This document shows positions 20,306 through 25,959 of a DNA stretch of 25,959 bases, piece after piece. The notes below the pieces were generated by a model. It was not told where the DNA came from and did not search any database. It worked only from the letters and a program-made list of their open reading frames with translations. Where the stretch lies: the NCBI GenBank assembly GCA_028275075.1, contig JAQCNK010000353.1, positions 1 to 25,959 on the forward strand, written 5' to 3'. Numbering within the stretch: position 1 is the stretch's first letter; each line of letters opens with the position of its first letter. The position numbers were made by a program, and so were the translations under genes. This stretch comes from Haloarcula sp. GTDB taxonomy: Archaea > Halobacteriota > Halobacteria > Halobacteriales > Haloarculaceae.

Positions 20306-22045
20306 TCAATGGCTACTACTGTCCCACTTCGCACCGGGGTTCGTCACAGCGCCGTTAGCCGCCGAGCCGAAGTCGCGGTGATACTTCGCGAGGATGCCAC
20401 TCCCATACTGCGGTTCTGGGTCGTGGTTCGCCAGCCGATCCGCTATTTCCGCATCGGTGAGGTCGACAGAGAGTTCCAGTTCGTCGATATCGATAGTAAT
20501 GGTGTCGCCGTCCTCCAGCGCTGCGATGGGGCCGCCAGCGAACGCCTCGGGCGCGACGTGACCGATGGAGAACCCGCGCGTGGCCCCGGAAAACCGGCCA
20601 TCGGTGAACAGTGCAACATCCTCTGCGTGGCCTTGGCCAGCGACCGCCGAGGTGACACCGAGCATCTCCCGCATTCCCGGCCCACCTTGTGGCCCCTCGT
20701 TTCGAATGCCGATGACATCGCCCGACTCGACTTCCCCCTCCTGGACGTACTCCATGGCGCCTTCCTCGTCGTCAAAGATTCGGACGGGTCCCTCGTGGTG
20801 GAGGTGGTCTTCACCGGTGATCTTGATGACCGCTCCCTCTGGGGCGAGGTTCCCGGTGAGGATGCGGATAGCGCCCTGTTCGTTCTTCGGTTCCTCCACA
20901 GTGTAGAGGAAGTCAGCGTCGAGGTCAGCAATTGCCGGCGGGTCAAGGCGCTCGATCCCCTCGGCCAGTGTCTCGCCGGTAACCGTCATCGCATCGCCGT
21001 GGAGGAGGTCCGCATCAAGCAGCGCCTTGAGGACGACGGGGATACCGCCGACCTCGAAGAGGTCGTTCATCACGCGGGTGCCGCCCGGTTGGAGGTTCGC
21101 AATCTTGGGCGTCCGCCTGCTTATCTCGTTGAACGTCTCGATGTCGAGGTCGATGTCAGCCTCGGCAGCCATCGCAAGCAGGTGCAGGACGGCGTTGGTC
21201 GAGCCGCCGGTGGCGACCTGGAGCGCGATTGCGTTCTCGAAGGACTCCCGCGTGAGGATATCCGAGGGTTTGCGGTCGTTCTCGATGGCGTCGATGGCGA
21301 CAGCGCCGGCCTCCTCGGCGATTTCGTAGCGATCCTCGTGTTCGGCCGGCGCGCCCGAGGAGCCAAGCGGTGCGAGGCCGATAGTCTCGGAGATGGAGGC
21401 CATCGTGTTCGCAGTGAACATCCCGCCACAGGATCCGGCCCCCGGACAGGCGTGACGCTCCATCTCCGCAAGTTCGCCCTCGCTCATGTCACCGTCGGAG
21501 ACGGCGCCTACACCCTCGAAGACGTTCTGGATAGTGACTTCACGACCGTCGTGCTCGCCGGGCATGATAGAGCCACCATAGCAGAAGACGCTCGGCAGGT
21601 CTGTCCGGATGGCGGCCATCATCATGCCCGGCATGTTCTTGTCACAACCGCCGATGGTGACCAGTCCGTCCATTCGCTCGCCAAAAGAGACGAGTTCGAC
21701 GGAGTCGGCGATGACCTCACGGGAGATCAGCGAGGCCTTCATCCCTTCGGTCCCCATCGAAATCGCGTCGGAGATAGTTATCGTGCCGAACTCGATTGGC
21801 ATTCCGCCCGCGTCGTCGACGCCACTGTAGGCCGCATCGGCGACATCGTCGAGGTGGACGTTACACGGGGTGATATCCGCCGCCGGGTTCGCGACGCCGA
21901 CCATCGGTGAGGAGAGGTCCTCGTCGTCATATCCCATCGCACGGAACATCGCGCGATGGGGCGCCTTCTCGACGCCCTCGGTGACTTCGGTGCTCCGGAG
22001 GCTCGGGTCTTTCCCCGAGTCGTCACGTTCAGCCTGCTTGCTCAT
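20306..22045 (-). CDS. ilvD: Dihydroxy-acid dehydratase
   Basis: Dehydrates 2,3-dihydroxy-isovalerate and -methylvalerate in valine, isoleucine and leucine biosynthesis. The 579-residue protein contains the family motifs and Fe-S cysteines: TPCNVHL (Cys61), [13 protein letters not shown] (Cys134), and [16 protein letters not shown] (Cys200 and Cys206). The C-terminal active-site segments [21 protein letters not shown] and [11 protein letters not shown] are also present. Length is normal. The open frame runs far upstream of the real start; ATG 22045 (MSKQAERDD) is chosen because the conserved protein starts within 20 residues and TTTAAG on the minus strand (near 22070-22075) lies about 28 bases before it. 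It is divergent from the beta-RFAP-synthase-like gene. Confidence 0.95.
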   Translation of the reverse strand: MSKQAERDDSGKDPSLRSTEVTEGVEKAPHRAMFRAMGYDDEDLSSPMVGVANPAADITPCNVHLDDVADAAYSGVDDAGGMPIEFGTITISDAISMGTEGMKASLISREVIADSVELVSFGERMDGLVTIGGCDKNMPGMMMAAIRTDLPSVFCYGGSIMPGEHDGREVTIQNVFEGVGAVSDGDMSEGELAEMERHACPGAGSCGGMFTANTMASISETIGLAPLGSSGAPAEHEDRYEIAEEAGAVAIDAIENDRKPSDILTRESFENAIALQVATGGSTNAVLHLLAMAAEADIDLDIETFNEISRRTPKIANLQPGGTRVMNDLFEVGGIPVVLKALLDADLLHGDAMTVTGETLAEGIERLDPPAIADLDADFLYTVEEPKNEQGAIRILTGNLAPEGAVIKITGEDHLHHEGPVRIFDDEEGAMEYVQEGEVESGDVIGIRNEGPQGGPGMREMLGVTSAVAGQGHAEDVALFTDGRFSGATRGFSIGHVAPEAFAGGPIAALEDGDTITIDIDELELSVDLTDAEIADRLANHDPEPQYGSGILAKYHRDFGSAANGAVTNPGAKWDSSSH

Positions 22046-22137
22046 ACACTGTGGAAGGTTTCGGGGCGTCTTAAACGGCTTGTACTCGTGGTGTCGTCCC
22101 CCACGCTCGGCTGGCGAAAGCGTCCGGTGGCGGTAGG

Positions 22138-22147
22138 TTCTTTTTGG
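22138..22147 (+). promoter_or_regulatory. Promoter box of the beta-RFAP-synthase-like gene
   Basis: TTCTTTTTGG is centred 26-27 bases before ATG 22169, consistent with a leaderless transcript. Confidence 0.4.
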
Positions 22148-22168
22148 CCCCACTGCGTACCGTGGGTA

Positions 22169-23140
22169 ATGGCGACGGTTACGACGGCCGCGAGGTTGCA
22201 CTTTGGCTTCCAGAACCTCTCGCTGGCCCACGAGCGACTGTACGGCGGCGTCGGGCTCGCGTTGAAGCAACCACAGCTGGTCGTCGAGGCCGAGCCAGCC
22301 GACACGCTGGACTGCAACGATGACACAGCAACGCCGTACGTCCGGCGGGTACTCGACGTGCTCGACGTGCCGGGCGCGGCCGTTCAGGTCCGCGAGCGAT
22401 TCCCGCGTCACGTCGGCCTTGGCAGCGGCACACAGTTGGCGCTGGCGACACTGATCGCCGTTGCCCGCGCCCATGACCTCACGGCAGACGCGCGAACAGT
22501 GGCGCCACGACTGGGGCGGGGCGGACGCAGCGGTGTCGGCGTTGCCACGTTCGAGCAGGGAGGATTCGTCGTTGACGGCGGCCACCCGACCGAGCGGTTC
22601 ACACACAAGCCACCGGCAGAGGGCGACTGGGACGTTCCGCCGGTGGTCGCGAGCCATCACGTCCCCTCAGATTGGCGATTCCTCCTTGTCGTTCCCGACA
22701 CCGATCCCGGACAGAGCGGGAGCGACGAGGACCGAAGCATGCGCGCGGCAATCGAGCGGGCCGACCCGGGTATCGCCGACCAGATATCGGCGCTGCTCAC
22801 GCGGCGGCTGTTACCTGCCATCGCGACGCGCAGTCAGCGGGAGTTTGGCGGGGCCGCGGCCAGGCTGGGTCGGCTCAACGGTGCGTGGTACGCCGACGAG
22901 CAGGGCGGTGTCTACCGCCCGCCAGCAGGCAGTATCGTCGAACACCTCGCCGACGCCCCGACCATCACCGGCGCCGGGCAGTCTTCGTGGGGCCCGACCG
23001 TGTGGGGCCTCACCGACACCGACGGGGCGGGCGAAGCGAAAGAGGCGGGGTATCAGGCACTAGCAGCAGCGGGTGTCAGCGGTGACATAACGGTGGTCGC
23101 ACCACGGAATACCGGCGCGTCACTCATCGAACGCGAGTGA
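22169..23140 (+). CDS. Beta-ribofuranosylaminobenzene 5'-phosphate synthase homologue (GHMP-kinase fold)
   Basis: Homologue of the enzyme that condenses p-aminobenzoate with PRPP at the start of methanopterin side-chain synthesis. It is a 323-residue GHMP-fold protein: [14 protein letters not shown] (5-18), [14 protein letters not shown] (80-93) as the phosphate-binding GLGSGTQ loop, [23 protein letters not shown] as the second family motif, and [13 protein letters not shown] near the C-terminus. All are clearly of the beta-RFAP synthase family rather than a mevalonate-type kinase. Haloarchaea are regarded as folate users without methanopterin, so its product here is uncertain. It starts at ATG 22169 with a correctly spaced A/T box and is divergent from ilvD. 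Confidence 0.85.
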   Translation: MATVTTAARLHFGFQNLSLAHERLYGGVGLALKQPQLVVEAEPADTLDCNDDTATPYVRRVLDVLDVPGAAVQVRERFPRHVGLGSGTQLALATLIAVARAHDLTADARTVAPRLGRGGRSGVGVATFEQGGFVVDGGHPTERFTHKPPAEGDWDVPPVVASHHVPSDWRFLLVVPDTDPGQSGSDEDRSMRAAIERADPGIADQISALLTRRLLPAIATRSQREFGGAAARLGRLNGAWYADEQGGVYRPPAGSIVEHLADAPTITGAGQSSWGPTVWGLTDTDGAGEAKEAGYQALAAAGVSGDITVVAPRNTGASLIERE

Positions 23141-23177
23141 CGACACCGGACCACCTGACCGCGGGCCGAGCCAAGCG

Positions 23178-23183
23178 TTTAAG
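23178..23183 (+). promoter_or_regulatory. Promoter box deciding the start of the RecA-like gene
   Basis: TTTAAG in GCGTTTAAGCGG is centred 26-27 bases before ATG 23207 but only 17-18 before ATG 23198. For a leaderless gene this favours the start at 23207. Confidence 0.5.
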
Positions 23184-23206
23184 CGGTCACAGTTGCCATG
23201 GCGTAT

Positions 23207-24043
23207 ATGGATCGTATCCCCTTCGGTGTCAAGCAGCTCGATTCCATTATCAACGGAGGGGCGCCGATGGGGAGTATCGTGTTGCTCTCGGGACAGGCCG
23301 GTGCTGGCTCACGGGAATTCATGCACACCAGCGCGGTTATTAACGGGATGGCCGAAGAGGACCCCGGACTGTTCGATCTCTACTACGGCGACCTCGCGGA
23401 GAAAGCGGTACTCCCCGAGGCAGTCCACTACCTCTCCTTTACAGCGAGCGGAAATCAGCTGACCGACGAGATGGAGCTGGCGATGGACGAAGAAGTACTA
23501 AATTCCGGGCTAGCCGGTGTCGAGTTCCACGACATGTCCGAACGGTACTTCCATATGAGCCCGGTGCCCCGAGAGTGGTACGCCGACGAGACACCGAGCA
23601 TCAAGGATCTCAAAGCGCGTCACGAACGCGAGGACCTGTTGGGCGCGCTGGGAACAACACTGAGCAACATCGCGCCGAACAACCTCGTCGTCATCGACTC
23701 CTTATCTAACCTCGTCGCGGCGATGGGCAAGGAGATAGAGTGGACGGACATCACGTATCTCGTCTCAGGAATCCAGAAAGCCGCCCACCAGTGGGGCGGT
23801 CTCATCCTGATGCACCTCAATCACGAGACGCTCTCGCCGACACGGGTTGGCCAGCTCTCCGAGGCCTCACACGGGACCATGGAGTTCTCGTGGGAGTCGG
23901 GCGGCTCCACGCGGGCCCGGACGCTGGTGGTCAAACAGTTCCGTGGCGTTCTCTCGCAGATCGAGGCGGAGGATATCGTCCAGTTCGAGACGGAGCTGGG
24001 CGATGCCGGCTTCGACATCAGCGATGTGCGGAAGATACGCTGA
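23207..24043 (+). CDS. RecA/KaiC-superfamily protein with degenerate Walker A (HTR-like)
   Basis: A 278-residue single RecA-fold domain of the KaiC/RAD55-like group. IPFGVKQLDSIINGGAPMGSIVLLSGQAGAG (4-34) is the characteristic entry to the P-loop, but the loop itself is GQAGAGSRE (29-37): the lysine and the following Ser/Thr of GxxxxGK(S/T) are replaced by Ser35 and Arg36. Walker B is NNLVVIDSLSNLV, with Asp164. The rest of the fold (LILMHLNHET, ARTLVVKQFRG) is intact and the gene is not frameshifted. It therefore looks like a maintained pseudo-ATPase, or a protein that binds nucleotide in an altered way, as seen in some haloarchaeal HTR-like proteins. The start at 23207 fits both promoter spacing and homologues beginning MDRIPFG. 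Confidence 0.78.
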   Translation: MDRIPFGVKQLDSIINGGAPMGSIVLLSGQAGAGSREFMHTSAVINGMAEEDPGLFDLYYGDLAEKAVLPEAVHYLSFTASGNQLTDEMELAMDEEVLNSGLAGVEFHDMSERYFHMSPVPREWYADETPSIKDLKARHEREDLLGALGTTLSNIAPNNLVVIDSLSNLVAAMGKEIEWTDITYLVSGIQKAAHQWGGLILMHLNHETLSPTRVGQLSEASHGTMEFSWESGGSTRARTLVVKQFRGVLSQIEAEDIVQFETELGDAGFDISDVRKIR

Positions 24044-24113
24044 CTGGCCGCCAGTCTCGGTTAGTGAAATCGGCGGCAAACCCTTAACTATCTCGTCGGT
24101 CGAATCCAACTCG

Positions 24114-25016
24114 ATGGCCAGGGAATCGACCGACGAGGGGATGCTCACCGTCGAACTACCGCCGGAGCTCGAAGAGTGGCTCGACGAGCGCACCCGAGAG
24201 CAGGGCGAACCCCGCGAAGAGCTGGTCATACAGCTGCTTGCGGCCTACCGAGCCACGACAACGGAGCGAAACGACGGCGACCTGGCAGCGGCACTCGATG
24301 TCGAGAGCCGCGTGGAGGATTCGATCCAGGAAGAACTCGATGCGACCGTCACGGCGGCTGTCGACGATGTGCTCGCAGAGCAGATCGATTCGACGGTCCG
24401 TGACCGGTTACCAGATATCACCGACGCTGTCGAGTCCCGCGTCGAGGGACGGCTGGACGATGTCGAGGACGACTTCACCGGGAAGATCACCGATGTCCGC
24501 GAGCGTGTGGTCCAGCTCAAGCGAGAGTTGGATAGCAAGGCGCCAGTCGATCACGAGGCCTTCGAGACGGTCGACGAAATAGACGACAGCGTCACGTCCC
24601 TGCGCAGCGAACTCGCCACGCTCCGCAACGAGTTCGAGGACACCGCAGCGTCACATACCGAACAGATGGCCGATCTGGAAAGTCGGTTCGACGAGGTCGA
24701 CTCCCGTCTCGAGGATATGGAGTCGAAGCTCAAACGCGTCGCCTGGGTCGTCAGCGATCTCCGGGAGGAACAGGGCGGCCGCGACGCCAACCAGAAGGCC
24801 GTCGACCGACTCAAGCGTGCCGCGGCCCAGGAGGGTATCTCCGATGCCTCCTGTCAGGACTGTGGCGAGACAGTGGATATCGGCCTCCTTACCGACCCGC
24901 AGTGTCCACACTGCAACACGACTGTCACTGACATCCAGCCCGAGGGAGGGATCCTCTGGAAGAAGGCGTCGCTGGTCACTGCCGCACAACTGGAGTCGGG
25001 GCCGACAGATGAGTGA
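24114..25016 (+). CDS. Ribbon-helix-helix-like, coiled-coil and zinc-ribbon protein, unknown function
   Basis: A 300-residue protein in three parts. Residues 10-46 (MLTVELPPELEEWLDERTRE... EELVIQLLAAY) resemble a ribbon-helix-helix DNA-binding or dimerisation unit. Residues about 60-235 are long charged heptad-like helices (VESRVEGRLDDVEDDF, SLRSELATLRNEFED, DLESRFDEVDSRLEDMESKLKRV), indicating an extended coiled coil. Residues 247-267 are a zinc ribbon (Cys247, Cys250, Cys264, Cys267). A box CCTTAACTATC about 27 bases before ATG 24114 marks the start. Its last 8 bases overlap the next gene, so the two are translated from one mRNA. The layout suggests an oligomeric DNA- or partner-binding scaffold; no known function is recognised. 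Confidence 0.72.
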   Translation: MARESTDEGMLTVELPPELEEWLDERTREQGEPREELVIQLLAAYRATTTERNDGDLAAALDVESRVEDSIQEELDATVTAAVDDVLAEQIDSTVRDRLPDITDAVESRVEGRLDDVEDDFTGKITDVRERVVQLKRELDSKAPVDHEAFETVDEIDDSVTSLRSELATLRNEFEDTAASHTEQMADLESRFDEVDSRLEDMESKLKRVAWVVSDLREEQGGRDANQKAVDRLKRAAAQEGISDASCQDCGETVDIGLLTDPQCPHCNTTVTDIQPEGGILWKKASLVTAAQLESGPTDE

Positions 25017-25629
25017 CGACGACCCCTTCGATTCGTTCGATGTGCCCGAGGACCGCGACGGGGATCCGTTCGAGGAGTTGGACGATATCGATGCGCCCGA
25101 CACGGCCGAGGACGCGGAACCGACCCAAGAACCCGACGACGGCGGGCCGCCGGAGACAGATGCTGATAGCGACGCAGAGGACGGGCCGACGTTCGAGGAG
25201 GCGTTTATCGACGAGGGCGATATCGTCCCGACCGACACCGACGCGACGCCGAGTCCGTCACCCGCTGATGACGAAGACGGCGCCGCCCTCGGGGACGAGG
25301 ATCCGTTCATCGAGATGGACGGCCGCGAGGGTGACCCCTTCGAAAGTGGCGAGAGCGGCTTCGAATCTGTCGATATCGATGGTATCGACTCGGACGATCT
25401 CTGGGAGTCCCTAGAGGAAGAGTCGACCACGTCGACAGCCGATGGCAGCCGGTACGCCGAGGTGTCGAAACATCACTTTTGCGAGCAGTGCGAACACTTC
25501 AGCAGGCCGCCCACTGCCCACTGCACGCACGAAGAGGCGGAGATAGTCGAGTATCTCGACATGGAAACGGTACGGCTGTTGAACTGCCCCGTCGTCGCCG
25601 AGCAGCGAGAACTCGAGAACGAGGAGTAA
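25009..25629 (+). CDS. Acidic protein with DPF repeats and C-terminal cysteine cluster
   Basis: A 206-residue protein, mostly disordered and extremely acidic up to about residue 148. DPF occurs at 5-7, 19-21, 98-100 and 109-111, each followed by acidic residues. The ordered C-terminal 55 residues contain HHFCEQCEHFSRPPTAHCTHEEAE and LLNCPVV (Cys158, Cys161, Cys172, Cys193 plus His), a likely zinc site. It starts inside the end of the preceding coiled-coil gene (8-base overlap), so the pair probably works together. The repeated DPF peptides could be docking motifs, but that is inference. TFS follows 31 bases downstream on the same strand. Confidence 0.7.
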   Translation: MSDDDPFDSFDVPEDRDGDPFEELDDIDAPDTAEDAEPTQEPDDGGPPETDADSDAEDGPTFEEAFIDEGDIVPTDTDATPSPSPADDEDGAALGDEDPFIEMDGREGDPFESGESGFESVDIDGIDSDDLWESLEEESTTSTADGSRYAEVSKHHFCEQCEHFSRPPTAHCTHEEAEIVEYLDMETVRLLNCPVVAEQRELENEE

Positions 25630-25660
25630 GGCACTTCCCGTGGCCCGTCGAGGAGCGTGT

Positions 25661-25959
25661 ATGCAGTTCTGTGACGACTGTGGCTCAATGATGCACGCCG
25701 ACGGTGACGAGATGGTCTGTCAATCCTGTGGCGAGAGCGCTGCGAAGGACACTGACCGGGCTGCCGAGTTCGTCAGCACCGACGAGCAGTCCGGCGACGA
25801 ACTCATCGAGACCGAGGAGGGTGACAACTTCGAGGGCAAGCCAACCGCCGACGACGTCGTCTGTGACGACTGCGGCCACACGAAAGCGTGGTACACGATC
25901 AAACAGACCGGTGCGGCCGACGAGCCACCGACGCGCTTTTTCAAGTGCCAGGAGTGTGG
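25661..25959 (+). CDS. Transcription factor S (TFS), 3' end outside window
   Basis: Archaeal TFIIS/RPB9-like factor that reactivates backtracked RNA polymerase by stimulating transcript cleavage. The N-terminal zinc ribbon uses Cys4, Cys7, Cys20 and Cys23. The C-terminal ribbon uses Cys68, Cys71, Cys96 and Cys99, and its hairpin contains Asp87-Glu88 (ADEPPTRFF), the acidic pair that reaches the polymerase active site. The middle is a haloarchaeal acidic linker. Ninety-nine codons lie in the window; the family is usually about 105-110 residues, so only a few residues (around the usual WRxYD end) are missing. The start is ATG 25661 (MQFCDDCGS), the standard family start. Confidence 0.92.
   Translation, partial: MQFCDDCGSMMHADGDEMVCQSCGESAAKDTDRAAEFVSTDEQSGDELIETEEGDNFEGKPTADDVVCDDCGHTKAWYTIKQTGAADEPPTRFFKCQEC

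Noticed and set aside
20309..21910. A 533-codon plus-strand open frame
   Set aside because: It lies entirely opposite ilvD, whose Fe-S cysteine motifs are intact. Long antisense frames are expected opposite GC-rich haloarchaeal genes, and the translated product shows no domain.
22046..22660. N-terminal extension of ilvD on the minus strand
   Set aside because: It lacks dehydratase motifs, lies opposite the beta-RFAP-synthase gene, and a promoter box is correctly placed for ATG 22045.

Overview
The window is chromosomal DNA of a halophilic archaeon (class Halobacteria; a Haloarculaceae-like genus is a guess). The evidence is strongly acidic proteins, GC-rich codon use, short A/T promoter boxes about 26-28 bases before start codons (leaderless transcription), archaeal TFB, TFS and aIF2-beta genes, and several small families found mainly in haloarchaea (UPF0212, UPF0058, DUF357, small zinc ribbons). 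No rRNA, tRNA, CRISPR array, phage module or intact transposase gene was recognised.

Layout. 1-476: end of an unidentified gene, then an AT-rich spacer. 477-3247: phnD-phnC-phnE, a phosphate/phosphonate-type ABC importer. 3427-3996: a purine-phosphoribosyltransferase-like gene. 8558-4099 (minus): pccB, pccA and a kinase-like gene, i.e. an acyl-CoA carboxylase with a biotin carboxylase/biotin carrier fusion. 8748-12028: a membrane protein, a uracil-DNA-glycosylase-family gene, a winged-helix regulator with a palindromic operator, and a DMT transporter apparently coupled to a leader peptide. 12074-15539: UPF0212, UPF0058, aIF2-beta, a zinc ribbon, TFB and DUF357. 15642-19155: thioredoxin reductase, a small acidic protein, the riboflavin-pathway reductase and a glutamate-cysteine ligase-like gene. 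19238-23140: small conserved proteins, ilvD and a beta-RFAP-synthase homologue. 23207-25959: a RecA/KaiC-like protein with a degenerate Walker A, a coiled-coil zinc-ribbon protein, an acidic DPF-motif protein and the start of TFS.

The outstanding feature is a dispersed palindromic element with seven copies in 26 kb (five complete at 74-84 bp, two partial) at 4043, 6889, 9991, 12619, 13067, 16702 and 19132. Its 15-base terminal inverted repeats begin TATACGGG, and an inner pair of arms would let a single strand fold into one long hairpin. Six of the seven copies lie at gene 3' ends. In one reading frame both ends encode Y-T-G-R-Q plus two residues and then tandem TGA TAG stops. Two unrelated genes, the glutamate-cysteine ligase and the winged-helix regulator, end in exactly this peptide, and a third gene stops inside a partial copy. 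This looks like a MITE- or REP-like family that replaces the 3' ends of genes and supplies the stop codon, possibly also acting as a terminator or insulator.

Most genes are single or paired transcription units with their own promoters. Plausible co-transcribed groups are phnDCE, pccA with the kinase gene, the two small genes at 19238-19673, and the overlapping pair at 24114-25629.
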